64,000 nt of DNA, from assembly GCF_041378895.1 (NCBI RefSeq), contig NZ_CP144212.1, positions 62,001-126,000 on the forward strand. The letters are read 5' to 3'. The DNA comes from Dechloromonas sp. ZY10 (GTDB lineage Bacteria > Pseudomonadota > Gammaproteobacteria > Burkholderiales > Rhodocyclaceae). The position numbers and the translations under genes were made by a program. The notes beneath the pieces were generated by a model. The model did not search any database. It had not been told where the DNA came from and saw nothing but the letters and a program-made list of their open reading frames with translations. Positions 16,643 through 25,824 of the stretch are shown one piece after another; position 1 is the stretch's first letter; every line of letters starts with the position of its first letter.

Positions 16643-16951
16643 ATGACCACCGTTAAGACCATTGAAAAGATTGACGCTCGCGAAATCCGTCGCAAGCTTG
16701 GCCTGAACCAGCAACAGTTCTGGTCCCAGCTGGGCGTGACCCAGAGCGGCGGCTCCCGTTATGAAAGCGGTCGCAACATGCCCAAGCCTGTGCGCGAGTT
16801 GCTGCGCCTGGTGCACGTCGAACAGATCGACATCAAGAACGTCAAGCGCGAAGACCTCGAAGTGGTTGAATACCTCAAGTCGCAAGATCCGGAGATGTTC
16901 AAGACGCTGAAGAAGGCTGCCCGCGCACACGCCAAGAAGGCTGCTGCCTGA
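16643..16951 (+). CDS. small HTH (XRE-like) DNA-binding protein
   Basis: 102 residues from the ATG at 16643, which follows GGAG; the upstream open frame has no support. The helix-turn-helix is in residues 11-43 (IRRKLGLNQQQFWSQLGVT, GGSRYESGRNMP). The C-terminal third is a charged region ending in a Lys/Ala-rich tail (KKAARAHAKKAAA), which could add non-specific DNA affinity. No toxin partner gene is adjacent, so a toxin-antitoxin role is not supported. The palindrome upstream suggests autoregulation. Confidence 0.85.
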   Translation: MTTVKTIEKIDAREIRRKLGLNQQQFWSQLGVTQSGGSRYESGRNMPKPVRELLRLVHVEQIDIKNVKREDLEVVEYLKSQDPEMFKTLKKAARAHAKKAAA

Positions 16952-17011
16952 TCGTTGGGTAGCGGATCGCCGCAGCCGGGGATTTTTGCCCGTAGCGGCA
17001 GTCGACCGTGA

Positions 17012-17057
17012 AAACGGGCCTAGGGGGAAACCACGACCCTGAGGCCCGTTTCTTTTT
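17012..17057. terminator. bidirectional terminator between the HTH and radical SAM genes
   Basis: Arms AAACGGGCCT (17012-17021) and AGGCCCGTTT (17042-17051), extended by AGGG/CCCT, with a T-run rightward and an A-run leftward. The right arm lies inside the last codons of the convergent radical SAM gene. A GTCGACCGTG copy (17001-17010) abuts the left arm. Confidence 0.82.
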
Positions 17058-17856
17058 TGATGCGGCGCGCAAATGCGTCGAGTTGTTCCCCTGCAAGCGC
17101 TGATAGCCGGCTTGCTGCTGCTTGCAGGGATGGGCGCGCCAGGCCATAGAGATGGACGCCGGCAAGACTTCCTGCGAGTGGGCGCAACAGGGTGCAATAG
17201 GCCTCCTCGGCTGTTGCGTCGGGAGGGTTGCCGTCGAGTGCAAACCAGCAGGTTTGCACCCAGGTTGGCGCCAATCGGGCACAGGTGGCAAGGTGGCTGG
17301 CCATTTTGTCCGGATCCAACGGGCTGCCATTGATCAGGCTGGCGGAAGCTGCTTCCGCTCGGTCCAGCTTGAACCAGACTTCTCCTCCCCATTCGCCGAG
17401 TTGGCGAATTCCCTGTTGGACTGCGGGGCGATGCAGCAGGCTGCCGTTGCTGATCAGGCGCAGTAGCAGGCGGTTACGTAGTGAATGCCGCTCCAGTATG
17501 TCGATCACCGTTGCGACTGCCTGCGCAAATTCCGGTGCGCTGGTCGGTTCGCCGTTGCCGGAAAAGGCGACATCGACCAGGCGACGGGCCGACTCGGGGA
17601 CCTCTCTGGACATGAAATTGCCGTGCAAAGCATCGTTCAGGAATGTGTCCAGTTCGTGGCGCAGTAAATCCAGATCAAGCGGCGGCGGGCCGCCACGGCT
17701 GAGATTCTCGACCTGGCAGTAGAGGCAGGCCCAATTGCAGGCATTGTTCGGGTTGAGGTTGATGCCGACCGAGACGCCGCCCGCGCGGCGGGAGATCACC
17801 GGGTAAACATAGCGGAGGCCGGCGCTGTCGCGGCGGTGGTTGTCGGTGCTGAGCAT
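17020..17856 (-). CDS. radical SAM protein
   Basis: 278 residues from the ATG at 17856; the frame continues upstream only as the antisense of queD. The cluster motif is CNWACLYC (CxxxCxxC), preceded by GVSVGINLNPN, and VAFSGNGEPT supplies the GGE-like SAM-binding motif. It resembles the COG0731-type Fe-S oxidoreductases; the reaction is unknown. It is divergent from queD with a 45-bp gap, so the two promoters share a tiny region. Involvement in a modified-base or pterin-linked pathway is possible but not shown. Confidence 0.88.
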   Translation of the reverse strand: MLSTDNHRRDSAGLRYVYPVISRRAGGVSVGINLNPNNACNWACLYCQVENLSRGGPPPLDLDLLRHELDTFLNDALHGNFMSREVPESARRLVDVAFSGNGEPTSAPEFAQAVATVIDILERHSLRNRLLLRLISNGSLLHRPAVQQGIRQLGEWGGEVWFKLDRAEAASASLINGSPLDPDKMASHLATCARLAPTWVQTCWFALDGNPPDATAEEAYCTLLRPLAGSLAGVHLYGLARPSLQAAASRLSALAGEQLDAFARRIKKETGLRVVVSP

Positions 17857-17901
17857 GGCGCCATTGTATAATTCAAGGCCAGCCACCGCCCCGGAATTTC
17901 C

Positions 17902-18354
17902 ATGCTGATCACGCGCCGCCTCGAATTCGATGCCGGTCACCGCATCCCTGACCATAAAAGCCAGTGCCGCCATCTGCACGGCCACCGCTATGTCATCGAA
18001 ATCACCTTGTCCGGTCAGGTCATCGACAAGGCTGGTGATGCCGCCAACGGCATGGTGATGGATTTTTCCCAGGTCAAGGCATTGGCGAAGGAACATCTGG
18101 TCGATGAATGGGACCATGCTTTCCTGGCCTATGCCGGCGATACGGCGATTGTCGATTTTCTCAACTCGCTGCCAGATCATAAGACGGTGATTCTGGATCG
18201 GGTGCCGACGGCAGAAAATCTGGTGCGGATTGCGTTCGAGAAACTCGATGCAGTCTATCGCGATACCTATGGCAATCACCTGCAATTGCGGCAGGTCAGG
18301 TTGTACGAGACTCCCAACTGCTGGGCCGACGCTTTTCGCGACGGCCTGAACTGA
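17902..18354 (+). CDS. queD: QueD, 6-carboxytetrahydropterin synthase
   Basis: 150 residues. Zinc-binding His residues appear in FDAGHRI and CRHLHGHRY; the catalytic Cys precedes HLHGH; DFSQVK and WDHAFL are family motifs. It converts dihydroneopterin triphosphate to carboxytetrahydropterin, the second step toward queuosine in tRNA. A 22-bp gap precedes the patatin gene on the same strand. Confidence 0.95.
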   Translation: MLITRRLEFDAGHRIPDHKSQCRHLHGHRYVIEITLSGQVIDKAGDAANGMVMDFSQVKALAKEHLVDEWDHAFLAYAGDTAIVDFLNSLPDHKTVILDRVPTAENLVRIAFEKLDAVYRDTYGNHLQLRQVRLYETPNCWADAFRDGLN

Positions 18355-18376
18355 AGCACAGGCCTGACACAGCGCC

Positions 18377-19507
18377 ATGGGCCGACGCACGGCGCTGATC
18401 CTGACTGGCGGAGGGGCGCGGGCCGCCTATCAGGCGGGTGTGCTGGCGGCGATTGCCAAATTGGCGGGCAAGCGAGCTCGTAATCCGTTTCCGATCATTT
18501 GTGGGACTTCTGCCGGAGCGATCAACGCGGCGGGGCTGGCCTGTGCGGCAGAAAATTTCATTGGCGCGGTGGCTATGCTCAACCGGGTCTGGGGCAATAT
18601 GCGGGCCGGCGATATTTATCGTGCCGATGCACCGGGGATCGCACTGGCCGGCTACCGCTGGCTGTCGGCGCTGGCTGTCGGCTGGTTGACGCATCGGGCT
18701 CCGCAATCGCTGCTCGACAATACTCCCTTGCGCTACCTGCTCGCGCGGCACATGGATTTTTCCGGTATCGAGCGGGCAATCGCCGGTGGCCATCTGCACG
18801 CTCTGAGCATTACCGCCTCGGGCTACGATAGTGGCGAGAGCATCAGTTTCTTTCAAGCCCGTCCGGAGGTACCTGACTGGCATCGGGCTCAGCGCATCGG
18901 TACGCGAACCGAAATCGGGCTGCACCATTTACTGGCTTCCAGTGCCATCCCTTTCTTCTTTCCGGCGGTCCGCATCCATCGTGAGTATTTTGGTGACGGT
19001 TCGATGCGGCAACTTGCACCGATCTCGCCGGCCATTCATTTGGGGGCCGAAAAGGTCTTGGTAATTGGTGCCGGCCGGCGCCGCGAAGCGCTACCTCGGG
19101 AAAAAAGCGAAGGCTATCCGTCGCTTGCTCAGATTGCCGGACATGCTTTGTCGAGCATCTTTCTCGATAGCCTGGCAGTCGATATCGAGCGCATGGAGCG
19201 GATCAACCGGACGGTCGAAGCAATTCCGACGGAGGTCAGGGAGCGAGCCGGTATCAAGCTCAAGCAACTCGACACCTTGGTGATTTCGCCCTCACAACGA
19301 CTGGATTTGATGGCCGCTGAACACGCGGCGGCCTTGCCTTGGCCGGTGCGAGCCTTGCTTACCGGAGTGGGGGCAATGAACCGGCGGGGCGGGGCGCTGA
19401 CCAGTTACCTGTTGTTTGAAAAAGCTTATACCCGGTGCCTGATCGAGCTGGGTTATGCCGATACATTGGCCCAGGCAGGTGCCGTGGGCGATTTTCTGGA
19501 TTTATGA
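18377..19507 (+). CDS. patatin-like phospholipase
   Basis: 376 residues. ILTGGGARAAYQAGVL is the oxyanion-hole motif, GTSAGAINA (about residue 48) holds the nucleophile Ser, and FGDGSMR (about residue 207) gives the Asp of the Ser-Asp dyad. The domain hydrolyses acyl esters of lipids. No signal peptide, so cytoplasmic or membrane-associated. The middle and end contain two moderately hydrophobic segments. The stop is directly followed by the start of the next hydrolase gene. Confidence 0.92.
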   Translation: MGRRTALILTGGGARAAYQAGVLAAIAKLAGKRARNPFPIICGTSAGAINAAGLACAAENFIGAVAMLNRVWGNMRAGDIYRADAPGIALAGYRWLSALAVGWLTHRAPQSLLDNTPLRYLLARHMDFSGIERAIAGGHLHALSITASGYDSGESISFFQARPEVPDWHRAQRIGTRTEIGLHHLLASSAIPFFFPAVRIHREYFGDGSMRQLAPISPAIHLGAEKVLVIGAGRRREALPREKSEGYPSLAQIAGHALSSIFLDSLAVDIERMERINRTVEAIPTEVRERAGIKLKQLDTLVISPSQRLDLMAAEHAAALPWPVRALLTGVGAMNRRGGALTSYLLFEKAYTRCLIELGYADTLAQAGAVGDFLDL

Positions 19508-20191
19508 ATGTCCGATTTTTTCAGTGAGCCGGCGATCGAATTGGTGACGGGGCAAACCCCGCGCTTTACCTTGATCTGGCTGCATGGCCTGGGGGCTGAT
19601 GGTAGTGATTTTGTTCCGGTCGTGTCCGAACTGGGGGTGTCGGCAGAGTGGCCGGGGCGCTTTGTTTTTCCTCATGCCCCATGGCGCCGGGTAACCTGCA
19701 ATGGTGGCTATGAAATGCGGGCCTGGTACGACATCTTGAGTCTGCGGCCAGCGGCGCGCGAGATCAACGAAGAGCATCTGCAGGCCGCGTGCGGTGCCGT
19801 GCAGGGTTTGATTGAAAGGGAGTTGGTGCGAGGCATCCCGCCGGAACGGGTTTTTCTCGCCGGTTTTTCGCAAGGAGGCGCGGTGGCTTACGCCACCGGG
19901 TTGCCCGCTCCATGGCGCCTGGGGGGCGTGATTGCGTTGTCTACTTATGTTGCCAATGAATCAGCCCTGAAGGGGCGTTGCCGTAACGACATTGCCTTGT
20001 TTGCCGCACATGGTGCCGATGACGATGTGGTAGCTCCGGTACTGGGGCGGCGAGCTTTTGCGATGGCCGTCGAGGAGGGGGTCGGCGATGCCGAATGGCA
20101 TGATTACCCACTGGCGCATCAGGTATCTTTGGAGGAGGTACGCGCGATTGGCGACTGGCTGGAGCGCCAACTATCGGCAGTGCAAGCATGA
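19508..20191 (+). CDS. alpha/beta hydrolase, carboxylesterase/phospholipase type
   Basis: 227 residues. LIWLHGLGADGSDF, AGFSQGGAVAY (nucleophile Ser in GFSQG), HGADDDVVAP (Asp) and PLAHQVSLEEV (His) give the full catalytic triad of the bacterial carboxylesterase 2 family. Start codon follows the patatin stop with no gap, so the two are translated from one message and may both act on acyl esters. Confidence 0.92.
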   Translation: MSDFFSEPAIELVTGQTPRFTLIWLHGLGADGSDFVPVVSELGVSAEWPGRFVFPHAPWRRVTCNGGYEMRAWYDILSLRPAAREINEEHLQAACGAVQGLIERELVRGIPPERVFLAGFSQGGAVAYATGLPAPWRLGGVIALSTYVANESALKGRCRNDIALFAAHGADDDVVAPVLGRRAFAMAVEEGVGDAEWHDYPLAHQVSLEEVRAIGDWLERQLSAVQA

Positions 20192-20211
20192 TGCCGGTAG
20201 TGGATATGTAG

Positions 20212-20301
20212 TGGCGGGGGCTGTGAGATTCGAACTCACGGACGCCTTCCGACGTCGGCAGTTTTCAAGACTGCTGGTTTAAACCGCTCACCCAAACCCC
20301 C
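20212..20301 (-). tRNA. tRNA-Ser(UGA)
   Basis: Read leftward, the 90-nt gene has a 7-bp acceptor stem GGGGGTT/AGCCCCC with encoded GCCA 3' end, an anticodon stem GCAGT/ACTGC around the loop CTTGAAA (anticodon TGA), a long variable arm (CCGACGTCGG) and a T-arm GTGAG-TTCGAAT-CTCAC. The long variable arm fits serine. Confidence 0.97.
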
Positions 20302-20454
20302 GCGGCTGCGCCATTGCGCAGGGCGCGAATGATAGCACAAGCTGACGCCTGCGCTATCATTGACGTTTATTGGCGGGCTGGATATAAAGCCCCCATTGTT
20401 GTTCGACCCTAGGCCGGGGTCGTTTGCCATCCAGAGTTAGGAAAGCAGGAAGCC

Positions 20455-22185
20455 GTGGCGTATACCAATCAGGATTTTGTACTCGGGCTGTATCGCGATT
20501 TGCTGTACCGGACGCCGTCGGCCGAAGAGCTCAATTATTACTCCGCGCGCCTCGATAACACCTACTTTACCCGCCCTCAGGTTGCCAACATGTTTTTCAG
20601 CGCACCTGAATATAAAGGCCAGATCGAGAGCGTTGCCCGTTTGTACTGGGCGAGCTATGACCGGGCTCCGGATTACGAAGGGCTGCTGTTCTGGAACAGC
20701 ATCTTGCGCAATGGTGCCGGGCTTTCCGATATTGCCACTATTTTTTCCTATTCCCCGGAATTTGCTGCGCGTTATGGCGCAAACACCAGCAATGAGGATT
20801 TTGTCGGAGTGCTTTATCAAAATGCGCTCGGACGTTCTCCTGACGAAGCTGGCGCCAAATATTGGAGCAATGTGCTTGGGGCGGGTGCCAGTCGGGGGCA
20901 GGTGCTGAACGCCTTTGCCCAATCGCAGGAGTTGAGCGGCAAGCTGGCATTGAAAACCAAAGCGGTTGCAGCCTATGCCACCCTGAGCCAGCGTAGTCCG
21001 ACCAGTACCGAGTTGGCCAGTTTGCCGAGCGGAATTGAGGATTTGTTGTTGAAAGCGGCAGCGACTGCTGGTTCGCTCCTGTCCTGGGGGGGCGACGGAT
21101 TCCAGGAAAGTGCCACGAATGACGGTAGCCTGGCCGCCAGTTTGAGCATCAAGCTCTCCGGCGACACCTTCAAGGGCTTGGCCGGGGCCAAACTCGGGAC
21201 GGTGGCAAATACGCCGAAGGGGCTGACGGCAGCCCTGGTCAAGGTCAGCGACACCGAGGCCAAATTGAGTTTTACTGGCAAAGCCACTACCCACGATGCT
21301 GCCAGTAGCATCGCCAACCTCTCGGTGACGTTTACGAGTGCTGACTTTACCAGCGGCAAGGTGCCGGTTGGCGCCAGCCGGAGCGACCTGAAAGTCGACT
21401 TCACCGACATGCTGTTGTACATCAATGGCAGCACCCTGTCTTCGATCATCAAACCGAACTTGACCCTGACAGTCGATCTGTCTGCCGATACGCTGAAGCT
21501 CGGCAGTACCAATGTGATCCCCTTGGGCGGGACGATGTCCTCGGTCGTCAATGTCGATTTCAGTGCGATACCGGTCCCCGCCGCGACCACTTCCACGACT
21601 TCTTCCAGTACCGCCACCGCGCAATTGATTGTTTTCAAGGGGGGGAGTGAAGCCAATTCGTATCTTGCCTCGCCGCTTGGCGACAACATCACTGGTGGTG
21701 GTGGCAACGATATTCTGACCTTGGGTGCCGGGATTGATACCGTGGTTCTACCTTCGGCACCGGGTAGCGGGGTAGTTGAAATTCGCGATTTCAAGCCCGG
21801 TAAAGGTGGGGATATTCTCAAGCTGAGCGGCTTTCTGGTCAGCACCAAGACCGCCAATCTCGGGGTCATCGACACCAATCAGGCTGTGCCGGCAACCCCC
21901 AAGGCTTGGGCGAATGGTGACGTGCTCTTGACCATCGGTTCCAGCGCTTTGACTGCAACCGATATCGCGGCTTTGTTTGGGACTCAATTGGCACTGCCAA
22001 CCACTGCCCGCAAGGCAGTGGTTCTGAGTGCCGATGTGACCGGGAATACCCAGATCTGGTACCTGACCAATCCCTCCGGTGCCGATGTGGCCACGATCAG
22101 TGCTGCCGAAGTAGTGCTGGTGGGCAATCTGGTCGGGGTTAACAACCTTGAACTGGCCGGGCTTGCTGCCAACAACTTCCTGTAA
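20455..22185 (+). CDS. secreted DUF4214 protein with an RTX-like C-terminal part
   Basis: 576 residues from a GTG preceded by AGGAAAGCAGGAA. Residues about 3-150 contain repeated helical units FVLGLYRDLLYRTPSAEEL, VARLYWASYDRAPD and FVGVLYQNALGRSPDE, the DUF4214 pattern. The middle is a Thr/Ser-rich beta region. LGDNITGGGGNDILTLGAG (near residue 408) is a calcium-binding RTX-like nonapeptide, and the end is non-polar (NNLELAGLAANNFL), as in type I secretion substrates. No N-terminal signal peptide. Likely a surface or released structural protein; exporter genes are not in the window. It converges with the caspase-like gene 11 bp away. Confidence 0.82.
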   Translation: MAYTNQDFVLGLYRDLLYRTPSAEELNYYSARLDNTYFTRPQVANMFFSAPEYKGQIESVARLYWASYDRAPDYEGLLFWNSILRNGAGLSDIATIFSYSPEFAARYGANTSNEDFVGVLYQNALGRSPDEAGAKYWSNVLGAGASRGQVLNAFAQSQELSGKLALKTKAVAAYATLSQRSPTSTELASLPSGIEDLLLKAAATAGSLLSWGGDGFQESATNDGSLAASLSIKLSGDTFKGLAGAKLGTVANTPKGLTAALVKVSDTEAKLSFTGKATTHDAASSIANLSVTFTSADFTSGKVPVGASRSDLKVDFTDMLLYINGSTLSSIIKPNLTLTVDLSADTLKLGSTNVIPLGGTMSSVVNVDFSAIPVPAATTSTTSSSTATAQLIVFKGGSEANSYLASPLGDNITGGGGNDILTLGAGIDTVVLPSAPGSGVVEIRDFKPGKGGDILKLSGFLVSTKTANLGVIDTNQAVPATPKAWANGDVLLTIGSSALTATDIAALFGTQLALPTTARKAVVLSADVTGNTQIWYLTNPSGADVATISAAEVVLVGNLVGVNNLELAGLAANNFL

Positions 22186-22196
22186 GGGAGCGGTAC

Positions 22197-23804
22197 TTAG
22201 CGCGAGGTTTCGGGGCTGATTTGGTAGCTGAGCAGCCGGTAGCTTTCCCGGTCTCCACCCGAGTTGAAAACCTTGGGGATTTCCTTGTCGATCCTGACGA
22301 CGCGGCCAACTTCGGGGGCGTACCAGGCGGTGAGCAGCAAGCGCATGCTGTACGTCGCTCCGGCGCTGACGGCTGAGCTGCCGACGCCCTTGTAACTGCA
22401 ATCGACGCGGACCGGGGTGGCCAGGAACGATCCGGCGGGGACCTTGATCGTTTCCCGCTCGCCAATTTTCGCGCTGCCGGTGCATTGGGTACCGGCAAAG
22501 CTGAAATCGCCGCTATGCAGTTGCCCTGTACGTAGTTCGTTGCTGTTTCCGAGGAACGGGTTCAATTCACTGATCAGGACTTCGGGAGTCGAAGGACTGC
22601 GGAAAACGTGAATGCTGTTTGCCGTCTGCCCGGATACGCGGCGTTGGGCAATTTTCTGTCCATTGCTGCTCAGCGTTTCGTCGATTTCGTCGGCGAGCAC
22701 CGCACTGACAGTCGTTTCGTATTTGCCGATTGCCGCATTTCGGTACAAGTCGAATATTTCGTATTCCCAGCGTGCGCCGACGGCGGGCCGGGCTGGCTGG
22801 GTTGGGTGCTGGGCCGGGGCAGCCTGTTGCAGTGGCGGCAGAGGTTGAGGAGTTGCCGCCACACCTCGATACTGGCGCAGTCTGGCTTGTGCCAGTTTGG
22901 CAAAACGTCCCTCCGGAAATTGTTCGAGATAAAGTTCGTAATCGGTTGCCTGCGGGCTATTCTTGATGCTGTCCCAGAAGCTCAGATCGATGGCAGTCGG
23001 ATCGACCGGTTGGGCATAGCCGGAAGGGCGGCTTGCGCTGGCGGGGGCTGGACGGCTGGGGCGGAGAAAAAAGTCGCCGTCGAGCGAGCCGTAACGCCAG
23101 GGTTCCTGTTGTCCCTGTGTTGATTTCTTGACCCGTTGCTGGATGCGGCGCAGCAGTTGTTCGATCTCGATCCCGTCGGCTTCGCGGATTTCATGCAACA
23201 AGGCTTCGGTATAAGGGCTATGGCGGCCTTCGCCGTCAAGCGCAACGTTGCCATGCTTGGTGGCAAAGGAAATCAGCGTGCCGCTGGCTTCCACCGGCGC
23301 TGCCAGGCCCCGCGAAGCGCCGCGACTGAAGCTGCGGGCCAGCGGGTTGTCGCGGCAGGCATCGAAGAACACCAGTTTGACGCGCGCATTGCCCATGTCG
23401 TCGATGATGTCGTCGAGTTTGACCAGATCGCGTTTCAGATCACGCTCGTTTTGCGGACTGGCGTCGACCGGGACCAGATAATTGAAGCCATTGACCTGGA
23501 CGCCGTGCCCGGCATAGAACAGCGCGACTACCGCCGCCTGGTCGGACTGGCTGCTGAGCTGGCGCAGCAGGCGGTCGATCTCGGCTTTGCTGGCATCGGT
23601 GTGGAGATGGACGGTGAATCCCTGGCGGCGCATGGCTTCGGCAATCGCCACCGCATCGTTTTTCGGATTGGCCAGAGCCCCCGAGCGGTAGGCGCTATTC
23701 CCGATGACCAGTGCGATGCGCGCACCCTCGGCGGCATGTAGCGAGGGGCCGGCAAGAGTGAGCAGGAACAGGAGGAAGCCGAGTAAGCGCCGGAGTGGGG
23801 GCAT
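22197..23804 (-). CDS. caspase-like (peptidase C14) periplasmic protein
   Basis: 535 residues. Signal peptide to LHAAE, then the p20-like caspase fold: ALVIGNSAYRSG, catalytic His in FYAGHG (His 100) and catalytic Cys in FFDACRDNP (Cys 150), so both catalytic residues are present. Residues about 250-345 hold a SEL1/TPR-like short linker and Pro/Gln-rich hinge; the C-terminal 190 residues are beta-rich without a recognised domain. Such bacterial metacaspase-like proteins cleave after basic residues in characterised members. The substrate here is unknown. Leftmost gene of its strand; no overlap with the neighbours. Confidence 0.9.
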   Translation of the reverse strand: MPPLRRLLGFLLFLLTLAGPSLHAAEGARIALVIGNSAYRSGALANPKNDAVAIAEAMRRQGFTVHLHTDASKAEIDRLLRQLSSQSDQAAVVALFYAGHGVQVNGFNYLVPVDASPQNERDLKRDLVKLDDIIDDMGNARVKLVFFDACRDNPLARSFSRGASRGLAAPVEASGTLISFATKHGNVALDGEGRHSPYTEALLHEIREADGIEIEQLLRRIQQRVKKSTQGQQEPWRYGSLDGDFFLRPSRPAPASASRPSGYAQPVDPTAIDLSFWDSIKNSPQATDYELYLEQFPEGRFAKLAQARLRQYRGVAATPQPLPPLQQAAPAQHPTQPARPAVGARWEYEIFDLYRNAAIGKYETTVSAVLADEIDETLSSNGQKIAQRRVSGQTANSIHVFRSPSTPEVLISELNPFLGNSNELRTGQLHSGDFSFAGTQCTGSAKIGERETIKVPAGSFLATPVRVDCSYKGVGSSAVSAGATYSMRLLLTAWYAPEVGRVVRIDKEIPKVFNSGGDRESYRLLSYQISPETSR

Positions 23805-23879
23805 GCCGATAGTCGTCTGTCGTCAAACCGTCAATGATAAACAATGCCGGGCCGGATGCCGACTGCTTTGGCCCCGATT

Positions 23880-24794
23880 TCAGTCGCGCAGCTCGCGCCC
23901 GGTCAGCTTGATGAACACGTCTTCCAGGTTGGAGGCGCGGTGCACGTAGCGCAGGCCGTCGGCATCGGCGAGGCGGGCCAGCAGCGGGCGCGGGTCGTGG
24001 CAGTAAAAGAAGGCGGTTTCGCCGGAGACTTCGACGCGCTCGGCCAGCTGCCGCTGGTTTTCGACGAATTCCGGCAGTCGACCGTGGAATTCGTCGAAAA
24101 CCTCGATCACCTGCGGCTCGATGTGCCGGGCGATCAACTCGCGCGGGCTGCCTTCGGCAATCTTGCGGCCGTGGTCGATCACGATCAGCGTGTCGGCCAG
24201 GCGCTCGGCTTCGTCCATGAAATGCGTGGTCAGGATTAGCGTCTTGCCGGCGGCCTTCAGCTGTTTCAGGCGCTCCCAGATCAGGTGCCGGGCTTGCGGG
24301 TCGAGGCCGGTGGTCGGCTCGTCGAGGAAGACGATGTCGGGGTCGTTGATCAGCGCGCGGGCCAGCGTCAAGCGCCGCTTCATGCCGCCGGAGAGGCTGG
24401 CGATGCGTGCATCGGCCTTGTTGCCGAGGCTGGCGAAATCGAGCAGGGCCGGGATGCGGGCGCGGATTTCGTGGTCGGCGAGGCCGAAATAGCGGCCGAA
24501 GACGAGCAGGTTCTCGGCGCAGGTGAAATCGGGGTCGAGATTGTCGAACTGCGGGACCACTCCGACCCGGGCACGGGCTGCCTGCGCCGCCGCCGGAATC
24601 GGCTGGCCGGCGAGTTCGATGCGGCCGCTGTCGGGGGCGGTCAGGCCGAGACAGAGGCGCAGCGTGGTGGTCTTGCCGGCGCCGTTCGGGCCGAGCAGGC
24701 CGAAGCAGCTGCCGGCAGCGACGGCGAACGACAGGCCAGCGACCACTGGCTCGCCGCCGTAGCTTTTCTTCAGTTCGCTGACCTGCAGCGCCAT
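23880..24794 (-). CDS. ABC transporter ATP-binding protein (NodI/drug-export type)
   Basis: 304 residues from the ATG at 24794. Walker [11 protein letters not shown]-loop [13 protein letters not shown], signature [16 protein letters not shown], Walker B IVFLDEP and switch His (TTHFMDEAE) are all intact. The QFDNLD and GGMKRR features and the C-terminal domain of about 90 residues match the NodI/CcmA-like export group, which normally pairs with a six-span permease (ABC-2). No permease gene adjoins it: the upstream gene is a hydrolase and the downstream one a caspase. Confidence 0.9.
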   Translation of the reverse strand: MALQVSELKKSYGGEPVVAGLSFAVAAGSCFGLLGPNGAGKTTTLRLCLGLTAPDSGRIELAGQPIPAAAQAARARVGVVPQFDNLDPDFTCAENLLVFGRYFGLADHEIRARIPALLDFASLGNKADARIASLSGGMKRRLTLARALINDPDIVFLDEPTTGLDPQARHLIWERLKQLKAAGKTLILTTHFMDEAERLADTLIVIDHGRKIAEGSPRELIARHIEPQVIEVFDEFHGRLPEFVENQRQLAERVEVSGETAFFYCHDPRPLLARLADADGLRYVHRASNLEDVFIKLTGRELRD

Positions 24795-24808
24795 GCCGGC
24801 TGCCGCGC

Positions 24809-25447
24809 TCAATGGCGCCAGGCGCGGCTGATGATGTCGCGGATCTGGTGCAGGCGGCGATGGAAGAAATGGTCGGCGCCGGGGACAACCACCACCGGCA
24901 GATCGAGCGGCTGCGCCCAGGCAAAGACGTTGCTCAGTGGCACCAGGGTGTCGTCGGAGCCGTGGATCACGATGGTGTCGTGCGGCACGGCCTCGGTGTC
25001 GTAGTGGCGGGTGCTCTCGACGTAGCCGGCGGCAGTGCCGACCAGCACCAGCCGTTGCGCCGGGTGGCCGGCTTCCTGCAGGCGCTTGGCGACGCGGGTC
25101 TGGCAATAGGCGCCGAACGAGAAACCGGCGAGCACCACCGGGATGTCGCCACAGCGGCGCTTGGCTTCTTCGAGGACGATCAGCAGGTCATCGGTTTCGC
25201 CACGGCCTTCGTCATGCACGCCTTCGGTCTCGCCGACGCCACGGAAGTTGGGGCGGAAGGCGGCGTAACCGAGGCCGACGAAGGTGCGCGCCAGGGTATA
25301 GGCAACCTTGTTGGTGTTGGCGCCACCACCCAGCGGGTGCGGGTGCGCGATCAGCGCGATGCCGCGCGGCGCGTCGGGGCGCTCCATGATCACGTCGATC
25401 TGGCCGGCGGGGCCGGCGATCAGGAATTTTTCTTCCGGGGCTTTCAT
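24809..25447 (-). CDS. alpha/beta hydrolase (dienelactone hydrolase-like)
   Basis: 212 residues. AHPHPLGGG (oxyanion region), AGFSFGAY (nucleophile Ser), HGSDDTLVP (Asp) and GADHFFH (His) complete the triad. The HPHPxxGG motif is typical of small cytoplasmic hydrolases of the COG2945 group; substrate unknown. It lies 14 bp upstream of the ABC ATPase gene and 8 bp after the ferredoxin gene, so the three probably share a message. Confidence 0.88.
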   Translation of the reverse strand: MKAPEEKFLIAGPAGQIDVIMERPDAPRGIALIAHPHPLGGGANTNKVAYTLARTFVGLGYAAFRPNFRGVGETEGVHDEGRGETDDLLIVLEEAKRRCGDIPVVLAGFSFGAYCQTRVAKRLQEAGHPAQRLVLVGTAAGYVESTRHYDTEAVPHDTIVIHGSDDTLVPLSNVFAWAQPLDLPVVVVPGADHFFHRRLHQIRDIISRAWRH

Positions 25448-25455
25448 CGTGGGGC

Positions 25456-25764
25456 TCAGATCTTCAGGCGTTCGACGACGCGGTTGTTGAGCAGGTCTTC
25501 CTGGATGATTTCGTCGAGGTCTTCGTTATCGACGAAGGAATACCAGGTCTCTTCCGGGTACACCACCAGCACCGGGCCGTTGTCGCAGCGGCCGAGGCAG
25601 CCCGCCTTGTTGATGCGTACGGCGCCGGGGCCGTTCTGCTTGAGCGCCCCGATGCGGTCTTTGGCGTAGGCAAAAGCGGCCGAACCACCGGTGTTATGGC
25701 AGCACTGCTCGCCGGCTTCGCGTTGGTTGGTGCAGATGAAAACGTGTTTGCGGAAGTAGCTCAT
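25456..25764 (-). CDS. thioredoxin-like [2Fe-2S] ferredoxin
   Basis: 102 residues from the ATG at 25764, preceded by a GGAAACC-like ribosome site. FICTNQREAGEQCC and KAGCLGRCDNGPVLVVYP give the four cluster cysteines of the Shethna-type/NuoE-like thioredoxin-fold ferredoxins. Electron partner unknown. Co-directional with the hydrolase and the ABC ATPase. Confidence 0.92.
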   Translation of the reverse strand: MSYFRKHVFICTNQREAGEQCCHNTGGSAAFAYAKDRIGALKQNGPGAVRINKAGCLGRCDNGPVLVVYPEETWYSFVDNEDLDEIIQEDLLNNRVVERLKI

Positions 25765-25824
25765 GGGGTTTCCTGGCAGACGTTGAACGGCGGGATTATA
25801 CGCCGCGCCGCCGGGCGTCATTGC

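Noticed and set aside
16643-16951. HTH protein as an antitoxin
   Set aside because: No small partner gene lies on either side on the same strand; the following gene is convergent and encodes a radical SAM protein.
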